Of a stretch of DNA of 64,000 nucleotides, positions 52,490 through 64,000 are shown piece by piece (position 1 is the stretch's first letter; each line of letters opens with the position of its first letter). Source of the stretch: Magicicada septendecula (Eukaryota > Arthropoda > Insecta > Hemiptera > Cicadidae); assembly GCA_034769895.1 (NCBI GenBank), contig CM068373.1, positions 278,118,658-278,182,657 of the forward strand. Reading direction: 5' to 3'. A program made the translations under genes and the position numbers. Below the pieces are notes generated by a model, which saw only the letters and a program-made list of their open reading frames with translations, was not told the origin of the DNA and did not search any database.

Positions 52490-52600
52490 TGAAGATGGTC
52501 GGCGAAGGCCCGGTTCAAACGTATACTGAAATGTACAGCATTGGACCACGACCAAACAGCCCAGAAGGAAATAGTTTTATTAGCATATACTTTTCTTGTT
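52490..52600 (+). repeat. Inverted relative of 51466-51563
   Basis: Contains the same AAGATGG-x-GGCGAAG...CAGCATTGGACCACG pattern on the plus strand. With the minus-strand copy it brackets the Jockey-like fragment. Confidence 0.55.
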
Positions 52601-52734
52601 ATACAAAAAACGCAGAATTTAAACATTACTGCAGAATAACGAATCAACATAATGAAATTGGCACACACACCATTTTCAGGTTTCATGTTTTTGGATTATA
52701 GGGCATATACTACGACACAATGGGTTGGTTAAGA

Positions 52735-52915
52735 GAATAATAGAAGGGAAGAATCACAGAGGACGACCCCGTTCAGACTACTTGAGACAGGTTATGGTCG
52801 ATATGAACTGCACATTATATTGTGAGTTGAAATGAAAAGCAGAGAAGCATGAAGAATGGCGAGATGCTGCCAACCGGCCTATGCGCTGCTAATCTAGAAG
52901 AAGAAGAAGAAGAAG

Positions 52916-52943
<28 letters not shown>
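52735..52943 (+). pseudogene. LINE 3' end with (GAA)n tail
   Basis: The plus strand encodes RIIEGKNHRGRPRSDYL, MVDMNC and HEEWRDAANRP, the usual last residues of CR1/RTE/L2-type ORF2. It ends in (GAA)n at 52900-52943. Simple-repeat tails are normal for such LINEs. There are internal stops. Confidence 0.6.
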
Positions 52944-52946
<3 letters not shown>

Positions 52947-53028
52947 TTTTGGAAACGTTTAAAGATTAGTCTTGACTCCGCCGCCAATGAGAAACGTACC
53001 AACGGTGTTTACCACAAAACGGTTAATT

Positions 53029-53228
<200 letters not shown>

Positions 53229-53540
53229 ATCTTTTGTCTCTTTGGCTGGAAATTAATTAATTAACAACAAAAGCATTGCTACCAACCGCAGAATGTAAAA
53301 TGTTAAATGTCAGTTTGTAAGTTACCCACTCGCGGCACTGTGTGTACGTATTAATATCATCGCTTGCAAGGTAACTTTCCCTTTAATATAATGGCTTTGT
53401 ATTTAATTAAACCACTAAACTGTTGCCAAAGAGTATAATGTTCAGTAGTGATTTAATACGTTGAAATCATTTCTCCGCTAATATTTAATTCTTGGTAGGA
53501 TATTTGTAGGATAACTTGATGAATACTGTACTAATAATAT

Positions 53541-54300
53541 TGTTACGGACCTCACGGATCGTCATATTGTACAGAGAAACAGAATGCCGACACCAATTAA
53601 ATCACTAATTAACAGCTTTATTTAGTCATAAATAACAATTTGATATCAACGAGGTACTCTCATACAATAATTCAAGTTAAATTTGTCCACGTGGAATAAT
53701 AATGTAAACTATTAGAGTTCCGCACTAATTGTAACAAAATAATCACTTTCCACCTAACCGCAGTCTACAATATAGCCAGGTATAACTGACTGACTAAACC
53801 GGGCGTTTCACTTTCAGTTTTTGGGGCGCGCACGTTTGGATTTATTTTTACGACGATGTCACGGATCGTCATATTGTACAGTGAAAACAAAATAGTGACA
53901 GTAATGACATCACTAATTACCAGCTTTAATTAGTCACAAATAACAATTTGAAATCAACAAGATACTCTCATACAGTAATTCAAGGTAAATTTGTGCACAT
54001 CCAGTAATATGTCAACTGTTAGAGTTCCACAGTTTCGCACTAATTATAACACAATAATCGCTATCACTTGATCCGCACTCTACAATCTCATCAGGTGTAA
54101 CTAACTTCTAAGCCGGCCGCTGTTGCTTATGTAGGTCACGCACATGTTCCAGAATAATTTTTCACACTGCTGGCGGCGTGTCGGCTTAATTTGCGTAGTT
54201 ACAAGTGCTCGAACAGTCTACAGGCTAAGTCACTGCATGGCCGTGGCCAAAAACACTGCACCACTTGGATAGCCGAGAATAGTGTAGAATGATGCTCTCG
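53541..54300 (-). repeat. Two adjacent LTR fragments related to the 48151 solo LTR
   Basis: 53541 (TGTTACGGACCTCACGG...) and 53855 (TGTCACGGATCG...) start two stretches sharing CGGATCGTCATATTGTACAG and the following about 200 bp. They look like tandem, diverged LTR pieces in the same orientation. The far end is unclear. Confidence 0.5.
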
Positions 54301-54412
54301 ACTTTTCTGGAGCGTTACGTGATTATCGTAGCATATTTACTCATAGACCGCTGCGCAGGGATAGACTCTACGGCAGGAATCGATATTGTTATTGTTACAT
54401 AATGCGGAAAAG

Positions 54413-54961
54413 TGTTACGTAATACGGAACGTTCTACAAGTTTATCGAATGTTCTAGTGGAATCCGGCTGTAATGTGTGTGCGTACGTGATTCTCATCGC
54501 ATTAACTAGACTGTGTAGAAGCCGCGTGCACTGTGTCAAGGCCGCAATGAATTACGCTCTAGTGTTTTCCTTTATTGTTAATGCGTAGTATGGAATATTC
54601 TCGTATTTCAGCGGGGTATAAATATAAGTACTCAGCGACGTTCAGTTCAGTTTTGAGTTGCAAGTTATTGTCGGGCGATTACTCTGTGCGTTCAAGTGGT
54701 TGTAAGCGCGGTTCGTAATATTGTGGCAAAGTTTTATGTGTTTTATAATTGCGCGGGACAATTGTAATACAATTGTGTTTTATATTAGTAGACATTTTTA
54801 TTGCCTGTGAACAATTTTTATTTGATTTTTTGTAAAAGACTATTTTATTGATTACAAACTGTTTAACTGTGATAATTAAATCTGGTGATTAGTGACATAA
54901 TTGGTGTCTAGTATTTTGTTTTCCACTGTACCATACGACGGTCACTTAGACCGTTGTAGCA
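54413..54961 (+). repeat. LTR-like copy, plus orientation
   Basis: It is the reverse complement of the 58308-58843 LTR over nearly its whole length. It starts TGTTACGTAATACGG, has GGTATAAATATAAG with a CAGTTCAGTT-type start region near 54617-54652, and ends near 54961. A duplicated start (TGTTACATAATGCGG at 54393) makes the left edge ambiguous. No clean TSD. Confidence 0.6.
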
Positions 54962-55187
54962 ATATGCTTGAATCCATCAAGTGCAAGAGATTGAGGTGGT
55001 ACGGCCATGTGCAGACGTGGCCCAAACGAATAATCAAATGGACTTCGCTACACAGAAAGAAAAGAGGCAGACAAGGAAAGAGTTTGAAGACACAGTTAGT
55101 CTCCTTTTAAAGGATTGAAGTATGGCGAATGAACGGACTGCGGGCGCTGGAAGCTAGGAATGAGAGAGACTGCGACAGCCATAAAGA
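54962..55187 (+). pseudogene. LINE ORF2 3'-end relic
   Basis: The frame directly after the LTR encodes MLESIKCKRLRWYGHVQ and KKRGRQGKSLKTQL. This is the common C-terminal signature (RLRWYGHV...RGRP) of arthropod non-LTR retrotransposons. Stops follow. Confidence 0.6.
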
Positions 55188-55373
55188 TAATTAATAATTA
55201 CGGTAGTTTAGAATATAACTCCAACAGTAAACACTGCCAAGAGCGGACTGATTTAGAAAAAGTATATTAAAAAAAAGGCAAACACTTAAATACCTAAAGT
55301 AAATTGTAACACTAACAGGAACAGAAAAAAAAGCATGAAAAGAAGAGTGCAAAGAAGGAAATTGCATACCATT

Positions 55374-56079
55374 TCACGGGAAACATTTACAACAAAAAAT
55401 CCGTAAGGGGAAACGCAAAATTAAGACACTACATAACGCTAATATAGCATATCCTGAAGCTAGATACTTTTGACGCTTTTGCTGCCATCTGTCGCAGACG
55501 AATAATGTATGGCTGCCATCGTCCGCAGCTCCCTTAAAGTACAGCCACTCTGGTGACTCGGCCTTTCCGATTTTCTTCAGATAAGATTGAAAATATCCGT
55601 GTCCAGTCAGAAACTGAGAGAGGTAACAGTCGATCTCCTGATGCTTCCTCTCCGTCCACGGCTGCACCTGCTTGATGAAGCTTCTTATCCAGCGACAACA
55701 CTCTTCTTGCTCCCAAGCTCTTTCCAACTCTCCAGCATCTGTCTTCGCGCCTCTTGGTGTGCAGCTTCACCACCTACCTCCTTCTTCCTCTGAAAGACGA
55801 TCTTACGTTCTTTGGCGAGAAGGTCAATCGGCATCACTCCGGCGACTACCAAGACAGCCGGCTCGGAAACAGTGCGGTAGGCCGATGCATCTCGAAGAGC
55901 ACTTCGTCTTTGGACCTCGGCTTGTTTCTTCCTGTATATCTTACGATTCAGGGAGTCTGTCCACACTTCCGCTCCGTAGACTAGGACTGACTGGATAGCT
56001 GCCATCAAAAGTCTTGTTCTAGTTGACTTCAGGGCGCCGATGTTGGCCACGAGCCGACTAAGCGCCATAACTCCCTTGC

Positions 56080-56080
<1 letters not shown>
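55374..56080 (-). pseudogene. R1-like non-LTR retrotransposon ORF2 C-terminal relic (frameshifted)
   Basis: Upstream part (56080 to about 55720): MALSRLVANIG, RLLMAAIQSVLVYGAEVW, GVMPIDLLAKER, typical of R1/LOA-type sequences. After a frameshift near 55700-55725, the second part reads FLTGHGYF, a WLYFKGAADDGSHTLFVCDRW region (degenerate CCHC zinc knuckle) and then degrades. An (AAT)n tract at about 56080-56116 marks the upstream break. Confidence 0.75.
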
Positions 56081-56117
<37 letters not shown>

Positions 56118-56119
56118 CA

Positions 56120-57193
56120 GTGATTTGAAGAAGGTAGTACTGTAGTTTCATAACTACTAAAGTCATACAACGGCGAAACGTTGGTTAACAATAATGGTGG
56201 CTGTACGCCCAAATGGTGTTATTAGTGAAACTACCGCCCATGCTCGTCTGCGCATGGTAATTTATTGTCAATTAAACTGAAACAGCAAATGTTTTTGTAT
56301 TAGATCGTCAGCGGGTAAGCTTGAGACTGAAAACACTATAACTCTTACTTGTTATTTAAACAACTTATTATCAAATAAATGTTTAAAGTTCTTTTTACTA
56401 TTGTTCGTTACAACATACACTTTAGAATCTTTACAATCGTTGTTTAGGTAAACAATTCATTTTTCCTGTTTATATCTGGCGTCCAAAATTCAAGAGAAAC
56501 AACCCACACAGAGTCCATTAAGTAATTCCGTTCCATCCTTTGAAAGAGTCGTTTCATAACTCGACACTCAAAAACGTTTTTTGTTCGTTTTGTTGCCTGT
56601 TGTAATCCATTAGACGGACGCCTTCTACATTTTGCGCGGGGATACACACGGTGTTTTAGAGAATCGTCAAGTGACGCAATCCTGATGATAGCACAGACGT
56701 AAATACACACCGTGACTGTGTGTGTGTGTTTGTGTGAAGTAATTAATGTTTAAACCGCTGAAGCGTTGTGTGTATTAATCATGAAGACGTTTCAAGACAA
56801 GCGGTGATGCATTATTGCACGTTTCAAAAAGCTTTACCCTAGTAATTTAAAAACCTTGTGCATCTTGCAGAACTTACTGTTAGCTTTATTTGTAAAATTT
56901 TTCTTACTTAAGAGTAAAACTCAAACAGCTACTTCTGTTTCCAAAACACGCTCATAAATAATAGCTTTGTGAAAAGCAACGTATTCTGCAGGAATATAAA
57001 GTTTTAATTTACAGCACACCAAGTAATTCTTTTTAGCAACGTGAAAAATGAAATTCTTATACAGAATAAACACAGTTTTAAGAGAGGTTTGATCAAATAG
57101 GTCATGCAGTTCCCTGTATATTTTAAAAATTATGCCTTCATTCATCTACACTTATACTGCCCGCTTCAAAGTAGTTAGTCGAATGTAACAAGA
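56120..57193. other. Intergenic region
   Basis: No supported gene; a short (TG)n lies near 56716. The left part may include the end of the mariner-like relic that lies to the right. Confidence 0.4.
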
Positions 57194-57964
57194 TTAAGCC
57201 AGCCGTTTTGCAGTTTTCAAGCATGCACTTTTTGGTACAACCTTAAGCTCGCTTAGTGATTTTTGCTTTTCATCTTCATCAGTCGCGAAACGTTGTCCTT
57301 TCCTGGAAATGATCACTACTGGGAGGAGGAAAGATCTCGTTGGGAAATCTGGTGAATTGGGCATTTGCCGGGTCATCATTATGACGTTTTCTTTTGCCTA
57401 GCCTGGCAAAATTCTTACCAATCAATGACGTACGTCCAGGCGCAATATCGGACTGAAATTTTCATAAATTATTCTTCTGCAACTCTAGCTTCTACGAATA
57501 GCTTCATACAAATGGCGTAAAATGTCCAAATGGAACTCTTTATTTACCACTGCGCCTAGCGATGAAATTTCATGGAACACGAAAACACGATCTTCATCTG
57601 ACCACCACGATCTACAACTCATTTACGGCAGTCTTTGAAGCTTGTAAACCGCTTGTTCACGCACACCAGTCTCGCCAGGAGCCTTCTGAACACGTTTACC
57701 AGGACAAAGAAGTTTATCTCACAGTTTACACAAATTTTAATCCATGTTCTTCAATATTACATTGTAGAATGACAAAAAATCGGCTAATACACCTAGTTAC
57801 GACTTATTCAATTAGCTAATCTAAACTATGCATCAAATAGGGCTAAAATTTAGACGTCTGTCACTAACGTGTGTACCAACATCAAATAAAAACGTTTTTT
57901 TTAATCGGACACTTGTAGCGGTAGAAATTTCAAAATTGCACGAGCTTTTTTGTTAAACCTCGTA
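57194..57964 (-). pseudogene. Mariner-like transposon relic
   Basis: The minus strand starts TACGAGGTTTAACAAAAAAGC at 57964, like irritans-type mariner termini. About 600 bp further, 57379-57194 encodes SPDF...KGQRFATDEDEK...KRLA, resembling the mariner transposase region from the last catalytic Asp to the C-terminal RFA-x-DE-x-V segment. It is heavily degraded with no intact frame. The other TIR was not found. Confidence 0.4.
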
Positions 57965-58224
57965 TCAGCCTACCTCTTTAAATGTAATTGTCACGACTTT
58001 TGAAGTAGTCATTGAATTAAACTATGTGATTTGTCTCACGATCGCTATATAGTCTCCCATATCCTTTGAAGACAAGTTCTTTGTACACTTCTGCACAATT
58101 AAAATAATTTTATTTATATGAAATCTACTTGGAGACCCTATAATGACTGTGAGGTGCCAGCCTGCTTATATGTATCTCTCCTAACAAAACGACTGAATGC
58201 AATAACATAGATCATTCTCTCGCA

Positions 58225-59945
58225 GGCCAACATGGTTTCAGGAAGGTGCAGATCATGCAACTGCCCACATAGCTAGCTTCCGCAGATTTTGAGAAGGTGT
58301 TTGATAGTGTTACGCCGGTCTACCGATCGTCGCATGGTACAGTGGAAAACAAAATACAAAACACCAATTAAGTTACTAATCACCAGCTTTAATTATCACA
58401 ATTAAACAGTTTGTAATTAACAAGAGAGTCTCTTACAACAAATCAAATAAAAATTGTTCACACGCAATAAAAAAATGTCAACTGATATAAAACACAATTG
58501 TACTACAATCGTACCGCACAATTATAAAACACGTAACACTCCGCCACAATACGTCGAACCGCACTGTAATAATTTGTAACTCAAAATCGCTGTGTAATCG
58601 CCCGATAATAACTAACTTGACCGTCACTGAATGGGTGTATTTATATCCAGCTGAAAATCTAGAACATTCCACATAATACGCATCAGCAATAAAGGAAAAC
58701 ATTAGAGCGAAATTTATTGCGGCCTTGACACAGCATTCTGGCACAGTCAACAAATGCGCTGAGAATCACGTACGCACTCATATTGCAGCCGGATTCCAAT
58801 GGAACATTCGATAAACTTGTAGAATGTTCCGTATTACGTGACACTGCAACATTCCATTAGAGGCTTACAAAGTCTTTATGTGGAAAAACAAAATCTAAAT
58901 TGAAACAGGAAGCCCGAACTCCTAGTGCCGTGGGTCTGATCAATTTTGAAGTACGACAAGGTGCCCAGTATCACGTTCTACTTTCAATTTGTACATAGTT
59001 GATGTCATACATTACTGGCAGATAAACCTTCTGGAGCATTTTACGATGGGTATGTTTGCAGTTGACACGCTTTTATTGGCCGATCATAACAAACTTGGAA
59101 AGAAACGTGCAGACGGCTGCGCACACAACGGATCGAATCTGCCCGGCTATCGGTTTAAATATTTCCACACTAAAGACTAAGGTGATAGTTTTCAATAAGC
59201 TGATCCCACACGAATAAAAATTATAGATGATTCTATTCTGAAACAGGTCAGACATTTCGAATGTCTGGTCTATTATGGGTCTTATATTACAAACGATGAC
59301 TTGGTGAATAAGCTATATAAGTTCAACCATACATGCAGGATATTAGGAGGACTCTAAAATCAACGAGGGAAGAAAGGCGTCTGAGGTTCTACAAATGATG
59401 GACCTCCACATACTCCTCCATGAGTCTGAGAATTGGACTTTATCGAATTCCTCAGGATAGTTGTATTCAAGCCGCCCAACTGAGATTTCGCGAGCACGTG
59501 GCAGGATATATTCTCAAAGATCGTAGGAGAAATGAAGAAATACGAATATAATATATATGTAAATATAGTGGTAGTAAAGGAACACGCCTAAAATTCTACA
59601 AGGCTCTTCCCACACTTATGGGTCCGAGAACTGGACTTTAACGAAAGGCCAGGCCAGTCGCATCCAAGCGGCTGAAATGAGATTTCTCAGGCACATGGCA
59701 GGGTATACTCTCCATGATCATAGAAGAAACACAGATATACATCAGGAGCTGAATATTATGAGAATACTCGACAGGATCGCCCAGTATCGGCTGAATTCGT
59801 GAAAATATCTTTGCCGAATTGATGACTGCCGCATCCCCAAACAACTCTGGACGGAGAGGTGTGGGACGTCCAAGGATTCGCTGGGGGGACCAGCTCTAAT
59901 CTTTGCCTATTTGAGACCGGAAAAGCCATCCTTGGTTTAATCCGT
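58225..59945 (+). pseudogene. CR1/RTE-like LINE reverse transcriptase, broken and interrupted
   Basis: Degenerate RT motifs occur in order: QHGFRKVQ and ADFEKVFDSV (58230-58307), then after an inserted LTR, VRQGAQYHVLLSI (near 58950) and FAVDTLLLADH (near 59057; canonical FADD changed). A tail with RFLRHMAGYT and DDCRIPKQLW (59690-59850) follows, ending in (GAA)n. Multiple stops and frameshifts. Confidence 0.65.
58308..58843 (-). repeat. Solo LTR inserted in the LINE relic
   Basis: Bounded by TGTTACG and CGTGACA, 536 bp. It is an inverted copy of 54413-54961 and a relative of 48151-48720. It interrupts RT motif A of the LINE. No clean TSD is seen. Confidence 0.65.
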
Positions 59946-60072
59946 GAAGAAGAAGAAGAAGAAGAAGAAGAAGAAGAAGAAGAAGAAGAAGAAGAAGAAG
60001 AAGAAGAAAAGAAGAAGAAGAAGAAGAAGAAGAAGAAGAAGAAGAAGAAGAAGAAGAAGATGATGATGATGA
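59946..60072. repeat. (GAA)n/(GAT)n microsatellite, LINE tail
   Basis: A GAA tract with one AAAG interruption, passing into GAT repeats. It follows the LINE 3' end directly. Poly-Glu and poly-Lys frames are artefacts. Confidence 0.95.
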
Positions 60073-60360
60073 TTATGTTGATGGATATAGTTATTATTCG
60101 TAAACTTACAAAATTTTGGAACAGTAAAGACAAAAAAGTGGGTCAAAATTTTGGTCAAATCGTGAAAGTTTATGTGGTATATCAAACTACAGAGAAACAA
60201 ACTAAACTATGAATGTACTGTATAATTTAGAAAACTTCAACATTTTGTGGTACCAGGAATCATAAAGGGATAACAAATATAAAAATTAGTTTTTATATAG
60301 TATCCAAGCCACTTTTTCACAATAATTTAATTACCTTGTATCCGTCAGTGACTTCGTTCT

Positions 60361-60415
60361 AGCGTTTTTTATATAGACGCGTTTCGTGACATGTGTCACA
60401 TCATCAGTAATCCTC
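60361..60415 (-). ncRNA. Hammerhead-ribozyme-like core of the Penelope-like element
   Basis: The minus strand has CTGATGA (60401-60407), a perfect GTGACA/TGTCAC stem II with a 2-nt CA loop, then GAAAC (60381-60385). This is the conserved hammerhead core. A short GCG/CGC helix III may follow across an AT-rich loop (to about 60361). Helix I is not convincing. Penelope-like elements are known to carry hammerhead motifs in their terminal repeats, and this lies 3' of the PLE ORF on the same strand. Confidence 0.6.
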
Positions 60416-60578
60416 GTCAAATGTTAAAATTCACATAAAACACATAAAAACCCATTTGCACATATTTACTAAATCGCAATAACGACACACACATAACACG
60501 ATGTAACTTCGGCTCCGTTGGACCGGTCCGACCGCGCGTGTAGTTTTCGAGCCACTAATTAAACTAAGTCAATCCTTA

Positions 60579-62100
60579 TCACCAGTCATTACCGTCATGC
60601 GCGATTATATTTAGGGTTGTATCATATAGTGAGTGAGATTGAAACCTTAATTGTTCGTTTAATATACTGTTATTGTTGATATTCTTGTCTTTAAATGATT
60701 TATAAATCTCAAACTCCTCGAGAGCGTCCATTAACCTACCCTTACCGCATACATGGATTGCTTTGAAATTAGTATTGAAATCTGTGTAATTATGGTTATG
60801 CATCATTAGATGGCACGCATAATTAGATTTGGTCTTGTCTAAATCATTCCTTGGTAGATGTTCTTTGTATCTTTTCAAGAAAGACCTGCCAGTTTGACCC
60901 AGATAGAAACAATCACAATCATCACATGACATCCTGTAAACACCTGTTTTCTCTTCTAACGGGAATGGTTGTTTTATGCGTAACAAATTAGAAATATTAT
61001 TATTTGTTTTAAACGCGATTTTTATATTAAATTTAGAAAACACATTGGATATAATGTTAGGTAAAAGGCTACCGTACACTGTCGTTATATACTTTTTATT
61101 ATTATTTTTATTTTTGTTAACTTTATTATCATCGATGGTATTATGGTGGGATCTAGTTTTATATAGGTGTCGCTTAAGAAGTCTATCTACCATCGAACTC
61201 TTGTACCAATTCGCTATTGCTATGTGCCTTATTATATCCAATTCATCCTGAAATTCCTTTTGGTTAAGTGGAATCGTTACCAACCTATGAACAAAACTGT
61301 TGTAAGCCGCCATTTTCTGACTATATGGGTGATGAGAATCGGCGTGTATTGTAATATCTGTGGTGGTGGGTTTCCTATATATTTTATATTGAAATTTATT
61401 AAGATACTTTGTAACAGTCAGGTCCAAAAAATTGAGTTTATTGTCAACCTCTGTTTCGAGGGTAAATTGTATGTTCTTGATAAGGCTGTTCAAATAATGT
61501 TTTAATTTCTCTATCTGTCGTAGCGTGCCATTAAAAACTATAAAGGTGACGTCTACATATCGTGCATAGAATTTAATATTATTATAAAATTTGTTATTCT
61601 CTGAGAACATGTAGGTATTTTCAAAATGATGCAAGTATAAATCCGCCAGCAGTCCTGAAAGTGGCGAACCCATTGCGAGACCAAACTATTGCAGGTAAAA
61701 ATTATTATTAAAAGTGAAGTAATTCTGCTTCAACAGGACATTCAACAATAAAATTAACTCATCTATTTGTTTGTGATTCAGCTTCTCACCTTCAATGAGA
61801 AGATCTTTTACAATTGAAATTGTGTCATGAACCGGCACGTTTGTGTATAAATTAACTATGTCAAATGAAGCAATTTTGTACGTAGGTAAGAGTTCGATAT
61901 CCTGGACCCTTTTAATAAAGTCAATATTATTTTTTATGCTGTGATTATTTTTTAAAACGATACTACTTTTAATAATATGATATAATATATTTGCCGTCTT
62001 ATAGCCAGGTGCAGATGTGTAATTTATGAGGGGTCTGACAGGAATATTTGACTTATGTATCTTCGGTAGTCCCGTGATCTGCGGGGCGCGTGCATTTACA
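60579..62100 (-). pseudogene. Penelope-like element ORF (RT plus GIY-YIG endonuclease)
   Basis: The frame from about 62100 to 60579 is interrupted once, by TAG at 61686-61688. The upstream part has GLPKIHK, PVRPLIN and RT motif A SFDIVNLYTNVP. The downstream part has AMGSPLSGLLADLY (motif B) and the catalytic box YVDV at residues 39-42 of the 364-codon frame; YVDD is expected, so the second Asp is lost (GTC at 61548-61550). A GIY-YIG domain follows: GVY 243-245, YLG 256-258, R262 and E270, with the usual PLE C-x2-C before it. The 5' end is truncated at an inverted repeat. Inactive copy. Confidence 0.9.
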
Positions 62101-62177
62101 TTTTGATGATAATGTTCGCCGTTATATAAAACCAATAAATGCACGCGCCCCGCAGCTCACGGGACTACCGAAGATAC
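62057..62177. repeat. 42-bp inverted repeat at the PLE 5' truncation
   Basis: 62057-62098 and 62136-62177 are inverted copies, 41 of 42 matching, with a 37-bp spacer. The first arm is PLE coding sequence (around GLPKIHK). The second arm is therefore a short inverted piece of the same element, a junction type often left by PLE insertion. Confidence 0.85.
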
Positions 62178-64000
62178 TGTAGCATGACAGATAATGCCCA
62201 TAGTTCTGAATGGAGAGAGAGATCATAAAATAAAATAAAAACATTTTAAATCCAAGAAAGCAACATTAAAAATTAATTAACAACCACCGTAAAGCACAAT
62301 CATAGACTGAAATAAGATTTTCATTAAAACCAATATTACAATGAGTGATGAGTAATCAAAATAAACTTCAAAACTAAAAATAAAGTAAAGTAATACCCAG
62401 GTAGGATAGGAGTAAGTAAGGAAGAAACCCAAACAAGACAACATCCACAATGAAAGGGATACTTTGATAAGAAACAATGAGAATAGGAGCAATTAAAGAA
62501 GAAACCAGAACAAGACAGCATCCACAAGAAGAAGGAGTGCTCTTATAAGAAACCAAAACAAAACCCCAAAAGAAAGTAATAAAAATAATAACAAATGACA
62601 GTATAACAAAAACCCAAATTTAGAAAACCATGTAAAATAGATATAAACCAAAAGTGTATAAAGTAGAATTGAAAGTGAACCAATGTGAATTAATTATATA
62701 ATGCAAAAACAAACCTTCATTATCCTCTATAAACAAACTTCTTGATTTTAAAAAGACTATAAAACTAATTACAAATAAAATCAAAGAATAAAAAGGGGAT
62801 CAGTGCAAGTTTTTATATTATATTAAATAAACCTAACGTGTCAATATTGGAGTTCATAAACTGAGTAAATTGTGAAATTATACAACTTTAAAGTGTTTAA
62901 ATGGTGTCAATGAATAATATTAAATAGAGTATTATAATGACAAATAATACAGGTGTTTCTAAATAATAACTGCCACTCTTTATATACAACATTCATTAGA
63001 ATGACAGTAAATAAAACAAGAGCAGGCCATACAAAAAGTGAAGTGACCAAGAATCATTACCCCAAAAATCAAACAAAAGACAGCTAAAACTGAAAATGAA
63101 ACTAGTATAAGAAATAGTGTAAACGATGGAAGGACAGATGTGTTTTGTTTAGAATAAGTTCAGATAACTCAATACTTAAATGTCAGAGTTAAATACCATT
63201 CTTTTATTATGAAAATATTTGTTATGTTTTAAGAATAGTTAATCCAGATTAAAATGTCTGAGTTTGAAAGACCATTGTTAATTTCAAGTACGTGTTATGA
63301 ATTAATAGTATAAATTATATACTAAATGTTCTTTTGTTAAAATAAGGAAATGTTAATCAATATTATATTAGAATAGAAAGTCAGAAAGGGTATAAACAAG
63401 ATGTATTATTTAAAAACTTTGTATGCAAAAACAGTTAAAATCTAGGCCAAATGGTAAATCTAAACAGCATTAAAATTGATGAATTAAGTACAGAAAAATA
63501 GTTAAACTGATGGAATTTATATAAGGTAAATCAGTCACAGAGTCATATAACTGGAACTATAATTAAGAAAGATATTGTAAAAAGATAGTAAGAATTATTG
63601 TTAAAAATGCAAATGTAAAAACTGAAAATTCAAAGAGGGGAGTCACATATTAATGCATAATATTTAAAAAATTAACCAATTAATCAAATTACAAGAAATT
63701 AAGGGAAAATAAACCTTTTATGTCAATCTGAGATTTAATACAATCATTAATATAACATGTAAAATGGCAAACATTTTGAGAAGAACAGGAATAAATTTTA
63801 ATGCCTACAATTTTCAAAATGAAGTAAATATAGCATTTTAGATAAAAAACTATCTTATTTGGTATCAAATCAAGCAGAATGAACTGAAGAAGAAGATTAT
63901 GTATTTAGTAATTAATAAATTTAAATAATAGCAGAAATATATCCAGTAGTGTAATGTAAAAATTTTAAATGTAACGGAAGCTAGAAAGTTTTGAAACAAT
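62178..64000. other. AT-rich intergenic DNA with a degenerate 77-bp tandem repeat
   Basis: No gene is supported. GAAGAAACC...CAAGACA...CATCCACAA repeats at 62421 and 62498 (77-bp period), with weaker copies on either side. The minus-strand frames 62277-62556 follow this repeat and are not real genes. Confidence 0.5.

Noticed and set aside
55872-56212. A Tyr-repeat N-terminal extension of the R1-like frame
   Set aside because: The Tyr run is the (AAT)n microsatellite; the true retroelement sequence starts after it.
59859-60212. Poly-Glu and poly-Lys ORFs
   Set aside because: Translations of the (GAA)n tail of a LINE relic.

Overview
The window is nuclear DNA of an animal, most likely an insect or other arthropod. 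It is AT-rich and full of microsatellites, introns follow GT-AG rules, one promoter carries an arthropod-type TCAGT initiator, and almost everything is made of nested eukaryotic transposable elements. I see no conventional host gene; the species cannot be named from sequence alone.

Region 1 (1-19667 and 37176-37506): a tandem array with an exact period of 5230 bp. Each period is one 1835-bp long terminal repeat (TGTAACG...CGTTACA) plus 3395 bp of internal DNA. The internal part has a PBS-like site, one intact 690-codon Gag-like ORF on the minus strand and a polypurine tract, but no pol. It is therefore a non-autonomous, gag-only LTR retrotransposon in head-to-tail copies that share LTRs.

Region 2 (19668-37175): a 17,508-bp Polinton/Maverick (adintovirus-like) element inserted in the outermost LTR. 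It has a perfect 6-bp target duplication (tataat), 5'-AG...CT-3' ends, about 450-475-bp terminal inverted repeats and subterminal iterated repeats. The minus strand carries, from the centre leftwards, protein-primed DNA polymerase B, integrase with chromodomain, packaging ATPase, a conserved Polinton protein, a BIR (IAP-like) protein, a fibre-like repeat protein, a PLA2-domain basic protein, an adenain-type protease, penton and major capsid proteins, and two unknown proteins. A compact tRNA-like gene with anticodon GGA lies next to the left terminus. A GC-rich divergent promoter with seven exact CGTGACCGA repeats separates PolB from a spliced plus-strand gene. Three point lesions (a TAG in PolB, a TAA in the capsid gene, a frameshift in the penton gene) suggest the copy is recently dead or depends on recoding.

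Region 3 (37507-64000): non-coding, repeat-dense DNA. It holds a pair of 1518-bp LTR-like direct repeats, a 944-bp foldback DNA transposon keeping a transposase C-terminal relic, a solo LTR with TSD GTAT and relatives of it, broken non-LTR retrotransposons (Jockey-like, R1-like and CR1/RTE-like tails ending in GAA repeats), a mariner-like relic, a Penelope-like element with GIY-YIG endonuclease, dead RT motif and a hammerhead-like core, and long microsatellites.
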